A stretch of DNA of 64,000 bases from Amycolatopsis sp. FBCC-B4732 (lineage in GTDB: Bacteria; Actinomycetota; Actinomycetes; Mycobacteriales; Pseudonocardiaceae): contig NZ_CP095376.1 of NCBI RefSeq assembly GCF_023008405.1, positions 3,000,001-3,064,000 on the forward strand, given 5' to 3'. Every line of letters begins with the position of its first letter. Within the stretch, counting starts at the first letter, position 1. Below are positions 37,971 to 46,209 of the stretch, in pieces. The notes under the pieces are model-generated. The model was not told the DNA's origin and ran no database searches. It was given only the letters and a program-made list of their open reading frames with translations. Both the position numbers and the translations under genes were made by a program.

Positions 37971-39209
37971 ATGCAGACTTGGTCATCCGTCGACGTGCCC
38001 CGCATCCCGGGCACCCCCCGCCCGCTGCGGCTCCACGACACGGCCACCGGGCAGGTCCGCCCGACCGCGCCCGGGGCCACCGCCCGGATGTACGTCTGCG
38101 GCATCACGCCCTACGACGCGACGCATCTGGGGCACGCCGCGACGTACCTCGCGTTCGACCTGGTGAACCGCGTGTGGCGCGACAACGGCCACGACGTCCA
38201 CTACGTGCAGAACGTCACGGACATCGACGAGCCGCTGCTGGAGCGCGCCGCGCGGGACAAGGACGACTGGGTCGTGCTCGGCATGCGCGAGACGGCGCTG
38301 TTCCGCGAGGACATGACGGCGCTGCGGGTGGTCCCGCCGCAGCAGTTCGTCGGCGCCGTGGAGAGCATCCCGGAGATCGTCGAGGTCATCGCCAAGCTGC
38401 TGGCCAACGGCGCCGCCTACCGGGCCGAAGACCTGGAGTTCCCGGACATCTACTTCGACCACGCGGCGACCGGCCGGTTCGGCTACGAGTCGAACTACGA
38501 CGAGCCGACCATGGCGAAGTTCTTCGCCGAGCGCGGCGGCGACCCCGACCGCGCCGGCAAGCGCCACCCGCTCGACGCGCTGCTGTGGCGCGTGGCCCGC
38601 GAGGGCGAGCCCTCGTGGGAGTCCGAGCTCGGCCCGGGCCGCCCCGGCTGGCACATCGAGTGCAGTGCGATCGCCGTCAACCGGCTGGGCCTCGGGTTCG
38701 ACCTGCAGGGCGGCGGCTCGGACCTGATCTTCCCGCACCACGAGTACAGCGCGGCGCACGCCGAAGCCGTGGCCAAGGACGGTCAGTTCGCCCGCCACTA
38801 CGTGCACGCCGGCATGATCGGCCTCGACGGCGAGAAGATGTCGAAATCCCGGGGGAACCTGGTGTTCGTCTCGCGGTTGCGGGCCGACCAGGTCGACCCG
38901 GGCGCGATCCGGCTGGCCCTGTTCGCCGGCCACTACCGCGCCGACCGCCCGTGGACGGATTCGCTCCTCACCGACGCCGAGACGAGGCTGGCGCGCTGGC
39001 GCGAGGCCGTCTCGCTGGCCACCGGGCCGTCCGCCGCGGACACGATCGTCCGGCTGCGCGACCACCTGTCCGACGACCTGGACACGCCGAAGGCGCTGGC
39101 GGCGATCGACGCGTGGGCGAACGAGGCCCTCCGCCGCGACGGCACCGACTCGACGGCTCCCGGCCTGATCCGCATCGCGGTCGACGCCCTCCTCGGCATC
39201 GACCTCTGA
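37971..39209 (+). CDS. mshC: L-cysteine:1D-myo-inositol 2-amino-2-deoxy-alpha-D-glucopyranoside ligase MshC
   Basis: A 412-residue ATP-dependent ligase that attaches cysteine to GlcN-Ins, the third step of mycothiol synthesis. It is related to cysteinyl-tRNA synthetase: [19 protein letters not shown] contains the HIGH-like motif and zinc Cys, [15 protein letters not shown] the second Cys-containing motif, [13 protein letters not shown] the zinc His, and KMSKSRGN the KMSKS loop. The C-terminal region is shorter than in CysRS, and the N-terminal [14 protein letters not shown] is typical of MshC. In M. tuberculosis it also lies in the metH-hisG neighbourhood. Confidence 0.97.
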   Translation: MQTWSSVDVPRIPGTPRPLRLHDTATGQVRPTAPGATARMYVCGITPYDATHLGHAATYLAFDLVNRVWRDNGHDVHYVQNVTDIDEPLLERAARDKDDWVVLGMRETALFREDMTALRVVPPQQFVGAVESIPEIVEVIAKLLANGAAYRAEDLEFPDIYFDHAATGRFGYESNYDEPTMAKFFAERGGDPDRAGKRHPLDALLWRVAREGEPSWESELGPGRPGWHIECSAIAVNRLGLGFDLQGGGSDLIFPHHEYSAAHAEAVAKDGQFARHYVHAGMIGLDGEKMSKSRGNLVFVSRLRADQVDPGAIRLALFAGHYRADRPWTDSLLTDAETRLARWREAVSLATGPSAADTIVRLRDHLSDDLDTPKALAAIDAWANEALRRDGTDSTAPGLIRIAVDALLGIDL

Positions 39210-39217
39210 AACCCGAC

Positions 39218-39253
39218 CAGGGGCCGCACTTTCACGTGAAAGTGCGGCCCCTG
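39218..39253. terminator. Perfect palindromic terminator between mshC and the ABC-F gene
   Basis: A 36-bp perfect palindrome (two 18-bp arms, no spacer) 8 bp after the mshC stop, between convergent genes. Its centre CTTTCACGTGAAAG resembles the arms of the dispersed palindromes at 44401 and 57528. Confidence 0.75.
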
Positions 39254-39266
39254 AGCGTATAACGAC

Positions 39267-40901
39267 CTATACCGCGGTGGCGGGGTGGCCGTCGGTCAGG
39301 TGGAGGCGGTCGCCGGACCAGTCGCGGCGCAGCCAGCGGTCGTGGGACGCGAGGACGACCGCGCCCGGAGCCCTCTCCAGCGCCGAGAACAGTTCTTCCG
39401 CCAGGGTCAGCGAAATGTGGTTCGTCGGCTCGTCGAGCAGGAGCACGTCCGGTGGTTCGGCGAGCAGGATCGCCAGCGCCAGCCGCCGCCGCTGGCCGAC
39501 CGAGAGCGCGCCGACGGGCTGCCGGAGGTCCCGGGACGCCAGCAGGCCGAGCCGGCTCAGCGGGGGAGCGTCCTCGCCGAGCGTGTCCCGGTAGACCCGG
39601 GCCGCGGATCGGTGCGGCTCCGCGAAGGCGACGTCCTGCTCCAGCATCCCGACCCGCACGCCGTGTCCGAAGTGGACCGTGCCGGCGGCGGGCGCGAGCC
39701 GGCCGGCCAGCACGGACAGCAGCGTCGACTTCCCGGCGCCGTTCCCGCCGGTGACCAGCAGCCGGGCCGACCCCTCGACGTCGAGGTGCGGCAGCCGCAG
39801 CCGGCCCGGGACTTCCAGTGCGCGTACGGAAATCGCGGGTCCTTCACCGGCCGCCCGGCCGGTGAGTTCCGCCCGGAACCGCAGTGGCGCCGGGGGTTTG
39901 CGCACCTGGTCGCGTTCGAGGTTCTCCAGCCGCTGTTCGGCGTCGCGCACCCGCCGCGAGATCGTCTTCTGGACGCGCGCGCCCTTGAAGTGGTGGATGA
40001 ACTTGTCGTTGTCCCGCGGGCCGCGGCCGTAGGCGACGTTCCGCGCGGTGACCGCGACGGTCTCCCGAAGCTCCTTCAGCTCCTCCTGTTCTTCGGCGAA
40101 GCGCTGCTCCCACCGCGCCCGCTCGGCCTTCTTGTGGCCGAGGTAGTCGGAGTAGCTGCCGCCGTAGCGGACCGCGCCGCCGGCCTGCCGGTCCGCCGCG
40201 GCCGGGTCGAGGTCGACGATGTCGGTGCAGACGGCGTCGAGGAACACCCGGTCGTGCGAGGACAGCACGACGATCCCGGTCAGCTCGGCGAGGTGGCGTT
40301 CGAGGAACGCCATCGCCGCGTCGTCGAGGTGGTTGGTCGGCTCGTCCAGCAGGAGCGTCTCCGGCTGCCGGACGAGCAGCGCGGCCAGCCCGAGCCGGGA
40401 CCGCTGCCCGCCCGAGAGCGTGCCGAGCCGCCGGTCCGGTGCGACGCCGCCGAGGCCGAGCCCGTCGCAGACGAGCTTCGCGCGGCGGTCGGCGTCCCAG
40501 AGGTCGTGGGCCTGGGCCCACTCCAGGACCCGGCCGTACTCCTCGAGCACACCTTCGTCGTCGGGCCGGTCGGTCATCGCCGCGGTCAGCTCGTCGAGGC
40601 GGGCCGACGCGGCCCGGATCTCGGCGAGGGCGTCGTCGAGCACGTCGGCGAACGTCGCCTCCATGGCGAACGGCAGTTCCTGCAGCAGGAACCCGACGTC
40701 GGGGCCGCGGAGCACCTCGCCGGAGCGGGGTTCTTCGAGTCCGGCGAGCAGGCGCAGCAGGGTGGACTTGCCGGTGCCGTTCTCGCCGACCAGGCCGAGC
40801 CGTTGCCCGGCCGACGCGGTCAGCGAGATGCCGTCGAGCACCACGCGGGTGCCGTAGCCGAAGACGACGTCCTTGGCCTGCAAGGGAAAAAGGGTTGACA
40901 T
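39267..40901 (-). CDS. ABC-F ATP-binding protein, probable ribosome-protection antibiotic resistance type
   Basis: A 544-residue protein with two ATP-binding cassettes and no membrane domain. Cassette 1: GENGTGKST, LSGGQRSRLGLA, LLLDEPTNHLDD. The linker (about residues 240-320) is long, charged and helical. Cassette 2: GGNGAGKST, LSVGQRRRLALA, LLLDEPTNHIS. Many actinomycete ABC-F proteins of this type confer resistance to macrolides or lincosamides by displacing the drug from the ribosome. Preceded by a MarR gene on the same strand; a promoter-like TTGACT sits at the MarR stop. The ribosome-binding site of the ATG at 40901 is poor. Confidence 0.88.
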   Translation of the reverse strand: MSTLFPLQAKDVVFGYGTRVVLDGISLTASAGQRLGLVGENGTGKSTLLRLLAGLEEPRSGEVLRGPDVGFLLQELPFAMEATFADVLDDALAEIRAASARLDELTAAMTDRPDDEGVLEEYGRVLEWAQAHDLWDADRRAKLVCDGLGLGGVAPDRRLGTLSGGQRSRLGLAALLVRQPETLLLDEPTNHLDDAAMAFLERHLAELTGIVVLSSHDRVFLDAVCTDIVDLDPAAADRQAGGAVRYGGSYSDYLGHKKAERARWEQRFAEEQEELKELRETVAVTARNVAYGRGPRDNDKFIHHFKGARVQKTISRRVRDAEQRLENLERDQVRKPPAPLRFRAELTGRAAGEGPAISVRALEVPGRLRLPHLDVEGSARLLVTGGNGAGKSTLLSVLAGRLAPAAGTVHFGHGVRVGMLEQDVAFAEPHRSAARVYRDTLGEDAPPLSRLGLLASRDLRQPVGALSVGQRRRLALAILLAEPPDVLLLDEPTNHISLTLAEELFSALERAPGAVVLASHDRWLRRDWSGDRLHLTDGHPATAV

Positions 40902-41063
40902 TGCGCATCACCGGGCCCGGAGGAAAAGAAGCGGAGATCCCGCCGGGCGTCATGGCACGCGGGAGCGTCAGGCTCGACCGGGTGCCGCCTCGGAAGCGGG
41001 ATGGGCGCGGTTCAGTTCTTCATAGTGAGAACAAGTTAACGCAACAACCGTAGAGTTAGTCAA
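40902..41063 (-). promoter_or_regulatory. Promoter and structured leader of the ABC-F gene
   Basis: A likely promoter reads TTGACT (41058-41063 on the plus strand as AGTCAA) and, about 18 bp downstream, TTAACT. The -35 box overlaps the MarR stop codon. The following leader of roughly 130 nt contains a three-codon open frame (ATG AAG AAC TGA) and the long-range complementary segments ATCCCGC and GCGGGAT. A leader of this kind fits antibiotic-dependent attenuation, known for several ABC-F genes, but that is inference. Confidence 0.45.
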
Positions 41064-41536
41064 CGGGTTATGGCCTGCGTCACATCCGGCAGCTCGACGG
41101 TCGACCGTTCGGCCGCCGCGGTGCCGTCGGTGAGGAACTCGAGCAACGCCGTCAGCTGGCGGCGGTCGAACCGCGCGAGCCGCTCGCCGACGAACCGGGC
41201 CATCGGCGCGTAGAGCTCGGCGAGCTCGGCCATCCGGTCGGGCAGTGGCCGGACGACGAGCCGGCGCCGGTCGGCGGGGTCCGGGGCGCGCTCGGCCAGC
41301 CGGTGCAGCGCCATCCGGTCGAGCAGGCGGGTGAACGCGCCGGTCGACATCCCGAGCAGGCCCGCGAGCTCGGTCGGGGAGTCGCTGACGCCGCCGTGGA
41401 GCAGGTGCAGGCAGTGCAGCTCGGTCGGGGTGACGCCCATCCGCTCGGCGACCGCGGCGTGGAAGAGCGCGGTCGAGCCCACGAACCGGGGGAGGGCGAG
41501 GGCGGCGGCGGTGGCGAGTTCGCGCTGGTCGGGCAA
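41060..41536 (-). CDS. MarR-family regulator
   Basis: A 158-residue MarR protein: VTPTELHCLHLLHGG, the recognition region SPTELAGLLGMSTGAFTRLLDRM and the wing RAPDPADRRRLVV. The only in-frame start without an intervening stop is a TTG at 41536; the GGA before it is a weak ribosome site. It is upstream of the ABC-F gene on the same strand and divergent from an ArsR gene. Control of the ABC-F gene is plausible, though that gene also seems to have its own promoter. Confidence 0.85.
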   Translation of the reverse strand: MPDQRELATAAALALPRFVGSTALFHAAVAERMGVTPTELHCLHLLHGGVSDSPTELAGLLGMSTGAFTRLLDRMALHRLAERAPDPADRRRLVVRPLPDRMAELAELYAPMARFVGERLARFDRRQLTALLEFLTDGTAAAERSTVELPDVTQAITR

Positions 41537-41611
41537 CGTCCATCCAAGGTCGGGTCACGGCGCAGTCGCTGCCTGGTGCAGCTGCTGCGCGGCGAACGAT
41601 AACGCAGCCGG

Positions 41612-41669
41612 TTGACAAACCCGCAGGCGGGACCAAGTATGAAAGAAGACTTTCGAAACACTTCTTTCA
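41612..41669 (+). promoter_or_regulatory. Promoter and operator of the ArsR/MFS operon
   Basis: TTGACA (41612-41617) and AAGTAT (41635-41640), 17 bp apart, make a good sigma-70-type promoter. A perfect inverted repeat TGAAAGAAG-N12-CTTCTTTCA (41640-41648 and 41661-41669), with an inner TTTCGAAA, covers -10 to +25. It is the probable ArsR-family operator. The ArsR start codon at 41673 lies just after it. Confidence 0.8.
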
Positions 41670-41672
41670 GGA

Positions 41673-42272
41673 ATGGGGCGACCGATGGCCGAGCTGCCGC
41701 CGCGCAAGCGGATCGAGGACGTCGAGCTGCTGCGCGCGCTGGCGCACCCGTTGCGGTCGGCGCTGCTCAACCACCTCACCGCGGTCGGTCCGCGCACCGC
41801 GAGCGAGTGCGCGGAGGCGGTCGGCTCGACCGCGTCCAACTGCAGCTGGCACCTGCGTCAGCTCGCGCAGTACGGCCTCGTCGAGCGGGCCGACGCCGAA
41901 GACGGCCGCGAACGGCCGTGGCGCGCCCGGCAGGTCGGCCTCGAGGTGGGGGAGCTGGCCGACGACCCCGCGCACCGGGCCGCGCAGCTCGGCGTCGTCG
42001 GCGCGACGCTGAGCCACGAGCAGGAACTGACCCAGCGGTACCTGGACTCCCTCGACGACCTCGACCCCGCCTGGCGCGCCGCGGCCGGGATGTCGACCTA
42101 CGCGCTGCGCGTCACGCCCGCGGAGCTGACCCGGCTGACCGAAGCGATCGACGCGCTGGTCCGGCCCTACGTCGGCGCGATCCGGGCCGACGCGCCGGCG
42201 GACGCGGCGTCGGTGCACGTCGGCCTGCGCGCGTTCCCGCGCATCGAGCACTCGGGGAAGGCCGAGGTGTGA
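41673..42272 (+). CDS. ArsR-family (winged-helix) regulator
   Basis: A 199-residue regulator. The HTH region is LRALAHPLRSALLNHLTAVG, TASECAEAVGSTASNCSWHLRQLAQYGLVE; the wing contains DGRERPWRA. The C-terminal half is a helical domain often found in ArsR proteins that control MFS genes. ATG at 41673 or 41685 (MAELPP). Its TGA overlaps the GTG of the MFS gene by 4 bp, forming an operon controlled by the dyad just upstream. Confidence 0.88.
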   Translation: MGRPMAELPPRKRIEDVELLRALAHPLRSALLNHLTAVGPRTASECAEAVGSTASNCSWHLRQLAQYGLVERADAEDGRERPWRARQVGLEVGELADDPAHRAAQLGVVGATLSHEQELTQRYLDSLDDLDPAWRAAAGMSTYALRVTPAELTRLTEAIDALVRPYVGAIRADAPADAASVHVGLRAFPRIEHSGKAEV

Positions 42273-43531
42273 GACAGCTGCTGGGGGTGCCCGCGTTCGC
42301 GCGGCTGTGGGTGGCGGCGTTCTTCGGCGAGACGGCCGAATGGATGCTGCAGGTGGCGCTGCCGGTCTACGTCTTCCAGCGCACCGGCTCCGCCGCGACG
42401 ACGGCGCTGAGCATCGTGCTCGGCCTGCTGCCCGCGGTGCTGCTGAGCCCGGTCGCCGGCGTCGTCGCCGACCGGTGGAACCGCCGCGCGGTGCTGTTCG
42501 GCGTCTGCTGCGGGCTCGCCGTCGTCGCGCTCCCGCTGCTGGCCGAGCCCGGCGTCCCGGTGGTGTACGGCGTGATGGCCGCCCAGGCGGCGCTGGCGTC
42601 GGTGTTCGAACCGGCGCGCAACGCGCTGGTGCCGGAGCTGGTCGGGGTCGCCGACGTGACCGGCGCGAACGGCCTGATGAGCGTCAACGGCAGCGTGGCC
42701 CGGCTCGCCGGCGGCTGGGCGGGTGGCGCCCTGCTGGGCTTCGGTGGCCTCGCCGACGTCGTCACCGGCTACCTCGCCGTCCTCGTGGTGGCGGCGGCGC
42801 TGCTGGCCAAGCCGTTCCGGCGGGTGGCGGCCCCCGCACCCGCCGCCGCGCGCGAACCCGTCGTGCGGGCGTGGCTCGACGGCCTGCGGGAGCTGACGCA
42901 CAACCGGCGGCTGTGGCGCACCGGGCTTGCGCTGGTGTTCACCTCGCTGGCGCAGGGCATGTTCCTGGTGCTGTTCGTGGTCTACGTCCTGGACGTGCTC
43001 GGCGGCAGCGAAGCCGACGCGGGCCTGCTGCGGGGCGTGCAGGCGATCGGCGGGCTGGCCGCCGGGTTCGCGCTCGCGACGGTGGCGCGGCGGGTGGCGC
43101 CGGTCCGGCTGCTCGGCTGGGGCTCGCTGCTGCTGGGCGTGCTGTCCGCGGTGATCTGGAACCTCGCCTCGGTGACGACCGCGCTGGGCGTCTACGTCGG
43201 CCTGTTCGTCCTCGTAGGCGCGCCGGGGGTGGCCGTCGGCGCCGGGGTGCTGTCGGAGATCCAGAGCGCGGTGGCCCCCGAGCGGGCCGGGCGGGTGCTG
43301 AGCACGACGTTCGCCGTGATCGCCACCTTCACGACCGTCGGCGCGCTGCTGGCGGGCACCCTCGTCGCGGCGACCGGGCCCGCGGTGCTGCTCGACGTCC
43401 AGGCGGGCGTCTACGTGTTCGCCGGGGTGCTCATGCTGGCCCGGATTCGCAGGTTTCGCGAAGAACCCGTGAGCGCGGTGGCTACGGTGGAGGGGTGCCA
43501 CACCTCTTCGCCACCAGCGACCTCCACGTGA
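42269..43531 (+). CDS. MFS transporter (MefA/TetV-type exporter)
   Basis: A 420-residue twelve-helix exporter of the DHA3 group (macrolide-efflux MefA type): WVAAFFGETAEWMLQVALPVYVFQ, PAVLLSPVAGVVADRWNRRAVL, and VPELVGVADVTGANGLMSVNG are family features. GTG at 42269 overlaps the ArsR stop. The C-terminal tail after FREEPVSAVA overlaps the phosphoesterase gene by 37 bp and is probably unstructured. Efflux of a drug is inferred from the family and from the regulator next to it. Confidence 0.85.
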   Translation: MRQLLGVPAFARLWVAAFFGETAEWMLQVALPVYVFQRTGSAATTALSIVLGLLPAVLLSPVAGVVADRWNRRAVLFGVCCGLAVVALPLLAEPGVPVVYGVMAAQAALASVFEPARNALVPELVGVADVTGANGLMSVNGSVARLAGGWAGGALLGFGGLADVVTGYLAVLVVAAALLAKPFRRVAAPAPAAAREPVVRAWLDGLRELTHNRRLWRTGLALVFTSLAQGMFLVLFVVYVLDVLGGSEADAGLLRGVQAIGGLAAGFALATVARRVAPVRLLGWGSLLLGVLSAVIWNLASVTTALGVYVGLFVLVGAPGVAVGAGVLSEIQSAVAPERAGRVLSTTFAVIATFTTVGALLAGTLVAATGPAVLLDVQAGVYVFAGVLMLARIRRFREEPVSAVATVEGCHTSSPPATST

Positions 43532-44328
43532 CCCACGAGGGCAACGGCCCGATCCTGGACTCGGTCGTCCCCGAGACGGCGGACGACTGGCTGCTCGTGG
43601 CCGGCGACGTCGCCGAGCGCGCGGAAGCCACCATCGGGACGCTGAAGACGCTGCGCGAGCGGTTCGCGAAGGTCGTCTGGGTGCCGGGCAACCACGAACT
43701 GTGGACGACGAACAACGACCCGTGCCAGCTGCGCGGCCAGGCCCGCTACGAGTACCTCGTCGAGCAGTGCCGCGAGATCGGCGTCCTGACGCCGGAGGAC
43801 GAGTACCCCGTCTGGGAGCACGGCGCGAAGCCGCTGACCATCGCGCCGCTGTTCCTGCTCTACGACTACAGCTGGCGGACCCCGGAGGCCGAGGGCAAGT
43901 CCCTCGAGGAGGCCCTGCGCCAGGCGCGGGAGGCCGGCGTCGTCTGCACGGACGAGTACTTCCTGCACCCGGACCCGTACCCGAGCCGCCAGGCGTGGTG
44001 CGCGGACCGGCTGAAGATCAGCACCGAGCGCCTCGACGCGATCCCCGAGGACCACGGCACGATCCTGATGTCGCACTGGCCCCTGCACCGCCACCCGACG
44101 GCCCCGCTGTACTGGCCGGAGTTCGCGCTGTGGTGCGGTTCGACGAAGACCGAGGACTGGCACCTGCGGTACCGCGCGGAGATCGCGGTGTACGGCCACC
44201 TGCACATCCCGCGCACGACGGAGGCGGACGGGGTCCGCTTCGAGGAGGTGTCGCTGGGGTACCCGCGCGAGTGGCGCAAGCGGACTCGGGGCGCGGTGCC
44301 GATGCGCCGCATCCTCTGGCCCTCCTGA
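43495..44328 (+). CDS. Calcineurin-like metallophosphoesterase
   Basis: A 277-residue metallophosphatase with all metal-binding motifs: FATSDLHVTHEGN (D-x-H), LVAGDVAE (GD), VPGNHELW (GNHE), MSHWPLHRHP (H) and VYGHLHIPRT (GHxH). In actinomycetes, a gene of this kind often accompanies a 4'-phosphopantetheinyl transferase, but none is present here. GTG at 43495 is close to a GGAGG, and the gene overlaps the MFS gene by 37 bp. The substrate is unknown. Confidence 0.88.
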   Translation: MPHLFATSDLHVTHEGNGPILDSVVPETADDWLLVAGDVAERAEATIGTLKTLRERFAKVVWVPGNHELWTTNNDPCQLRGQARYEYLVEQCREIGVLTPEDEYPVWEHGAKPLTIAPLFLLYDYSWRTPEAEGKSLEEALRQAREAGVVCTDEYFLHPDPYPSRQAWCADRLKISTERLDAIPEDHGTILMSHWPLHRHPTAPLYWPEFALWCGSTKTEDWHLRYRAEIAVYGHLHIPRTTEADGVRFEEVSLGYPREWRKRTRGAVPMRRILWPS

Positions 44329-44685
44329 GCCGCGGATCTTCGGGGCTGGTGTCGCGCGTCCGAGGTTCGCCGCCAGTCCGGCGGGATTCCCGGACCGGAC
44401 GTCATGAAAGCCCCTTTCACCGCGTCTGGCGAGGTGAAAGGGTCTTTCACGACAGTGCGGACCGCCAGACCGGCCGCGCCCGATCCGACTTTGCTGAGGC
44501 CCTGACGGTGCGGGCCGCCGAGCCACCGCGCCCGATCCGACTTCGCCGGGCCCGGAGGTTACGGCCGGCGCCCCTGGGCGAGCGCACTGGCTCCGGCCGG
44601 TTTCGAACCTCGAACGGCCTGCGAGGCGCTACACGGGCCGGTGTCTGCGGTCGAGTGTCCAGCCGTGACTCGGGCCCCGCTGCCC
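44329..44685. other. Intergenic region with palindromic and direct repeats
   Basis: A 357-bp gap between convergent genes. It contains the hairpin at 44401-44453. Downstream, an imperfect direct repeat has an exact 18-bp core at 44474-44491 and 44526-44543 (CCGCGCCCGATCCGACTT), with similar GTGCGG-rCCGCC upstream of each copy. I see no gene. Confidence 0.6.
44401..44453. repeat. Dispersed palindromic element, copy 1
   Basis: A 21-bp stem with two mismatches (44401-44421 with 44433-44453) and the loop GCGTCTGGCGA. The outer arms GTCATGAAAG and CTTTCACGAC and the loop segment TCTGGCGAGG recur, in opposite orientation, at 57528-57580. Between convergent genes it could also terminate transcription. 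Confidence 0.75.
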
Positions 44686-45231
44686 TCACGACTCCGTGCG
44701 GCGCCGTTCCCGCAGTGCCCTGACGCGCCCGCGGCTGGCGCACGCCGGGGACGGGCACCAGCGCCGCCGGCCGCCCGGGTCGGCGAACACCCCTCGGCAG
44801 TCCTGCTCCGGACAAGCCCGCAGGTCGTGCCGCAGCGGCCCGGTGAGCCAGTCCGCCGCCTGGTGGGCCAGGCGGGCGAAAGCGGCATCCGCCGTCGGCG
44901 GGGCGCTGCGGTGCAAGCGGTCGAGCGCGGCCAGGTGCACCGGCTCCGCCTTCAGGAACCGCGTCAGCGCCCGCACGTCCCCGGCACTCGGCGCGACACC
45001 GTCCACCACGCCCAGCGCCAAAGGCCGCAGCACCTCGCGCAGGTCGTGCGCGGTGGCCAGCTCGAAGTCCGTGACCGGGGCCAACGGGGTCAGCTCCGAG
45101 CAGGCCAGCCAGTCCCGCAGCCGGGCCGCGGTCGGGAGCCGCTCCACCGGCTGCGGCCCGAAGTGGCGGCCGCGGGTGGCGAGCAGGTTCAGCCACGGTG
45201 CGCCCATGTCCAGGCGGAAGTCTTCCGGCAC
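44686..45231 (-). CDS. CGNR zinc-finger (ABATE-domain) regulator
   Basis: A 181-residue protein. The N-terminal ABATE domain (residues 1 to about 130) is followed by a zinc ribbon CPEQDCRGVFADPG...RRWCPSPACASRGRVRALRER. The name-giving CGNR signature appears here as CASRGR, a relaxed form. Such proteins bind DNA and regulate neighbouring metabolic genes. It is divergent from the phosphotriesterase gene; a 7-bp inverted repeat with a 5-bp spacer lies in the 35-bp gap. GTG start at 45231. Confidence 0.85.
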   Translation of the reverse strand: MPEDFRLDMGAPWLNLLATRGRHFGPQPVERLPTAARLRDWLACSELTPLAPVTDFELATAHDLREVLRPLALGVVDGVAPSAGDVRALTRFLKAEPVHLAALDRLHRSAPPTADAAFARLAHQAADWLTGPLRHDLRACPEQDCRGVFADPGGRRRWCPSPACASRGRVRALRERRRTES

Positions 45232-45240
45232 CTCGCCATC

Positions 45241-45259
45241 GTAACGGGTGAGCCGTTAC
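45241..45259. promoter_or_regulatory. Inverted repeat between the CGNR and phosphotriesterase genes
   Basis: GTAACGG-N5-CCGTTAC at 45241-45259, within the 35-bp gap between divergent starts. Position and symmetry make it the probable operator of the CGNR regulator. Confidence 0.55.
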
Positions 45260-45266
45260 ACTCGGC

Positions 45267-46208
45267 GTGGTGACTGGGGAACCCAAGGTCCGCACCCTGA
45301 CCGGCGACATCGATCCGGCCGAACTGGGCGTGACCGACTCGCACGACCACCTCTTCTTCGCCTCGAAACTGCTGCCCGGCGAAGAGCTCGACGACACGGA
45401 AGCGGCGCTGGAGCAGCTGCTGACGTTCCGGGCCGCGGGTGGCTCGGCCGTGGTGCAGTGGACGCCGTTCGGGCTCGGCCGACGGACCCGGGAGCTGGCC
45501 CAGTTCTCGAAGGAGACCGGGGTGCACGTGGTCGCCGCGACCGGGCTGCACCGGGCCGCGCACTACGCGCCGGTCCTGCTCCACCGGGTGATCGACGACC
45601 TGGTCCGGCTCTTCGTCGCCGACCTCGTCGAGGGCACCGGGCCCGCCGACCTGCCGGAAGACCGGCGGACGCGGCACCGCGCGGGGCTGATCAAGGTGGC
45701 CGGCGCGTTCCACGCGATCGACGCGCACGCCCGTACGACGCTGACCGCCGCCGCGGTCGCGCACGAAGAAACCGGGGCGCCGATAGCGGTGCACCTCGAA
45801 CACGGCACCGCCGGGCTCGAGATCGCCGAGCTGCTGTGCGGCACCCTCGGCGTGCCTGCCGACCGGGTGATCCTCGGGCACCTCAACCGCCACCCGGAGC
45901 CCAGGATCCAGCGGGAGATCGCCGGAACCGGCGTCTTCCTGGCGTTCGACGGGCCGTCACTGGCGAACCGGGCCACCGACTGGCGGCTCGCGGACTGCCT
46001 CGAAGCCCTCGTCGGCGCCGGGCACGGCGGTCAGCTGCTGCTCGGCGGCGACACGACGACCGCCACCGCCCGGCGCGAACCCGGTGGCCTCCCGTACCTG
46101 CTCACGACGCTGGCGCCGCGGCTGACCAAGCTGCTCGGCGGCGACGTCGTCACGGCCATGCTGGTGGCGAACCCCGCCCGGGCGTTCGCCACCAGCTGGC
46201 GCGGGTGA
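45267..46208 (+). CDS. Phosphotriesterase-family amidohydrolase
   Basis: A 313-residue binuclear metal hydrolase of the PTE/PLL family. Metal ligands are visible: DSHDHLFF (HxH), the carbamylated-Lys candidate in GLIKVAGAF, His in IAVHLEHGT, His in VILGHLNRH and Asp in LGGDTTT. Family members act as lactonases or on phosphotriesters. GTG at 45267 or 45270. Coupled to the divergent CGNR regulator through a very short shared region. Confidence 0.88.
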   Translation: MVTGEPKVRTLTGDIDPAELGVTDSHDHLFFASKLLPGEELDDTEAALEQLLTFRAAGGSAVVQWTPFGLGRRTRELAQFSKETGVHVVAATGLHRAAHYAPVLLHRVIDDLVRLFVADLVEGTGPADLPEDRRTRHRAGLIKVAGAFHAIDAHARTTLTAAAVAHEETGAPIAVHLEHGTAGLEIAELLCGTLGVPADRVILGHLNRHPEPRIQREIAGTGVFLAFDGPSLANRATDWRLADCLEALVGAGHGGQLLLGGDTTTATARREPGGLPYLLTTLAPRLTKLLGGDVVTAMLVANPARAFATSWRG

Positions 46209-46209
46209 C

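Noticed and set aside
44575..44640. tRNA-like T-arm (TTCGAA flanked by GG/CC) on the minus strand
   Set aside because: The flanking stem does not pair and no acceptor, D or anticodon arms can be drawn.
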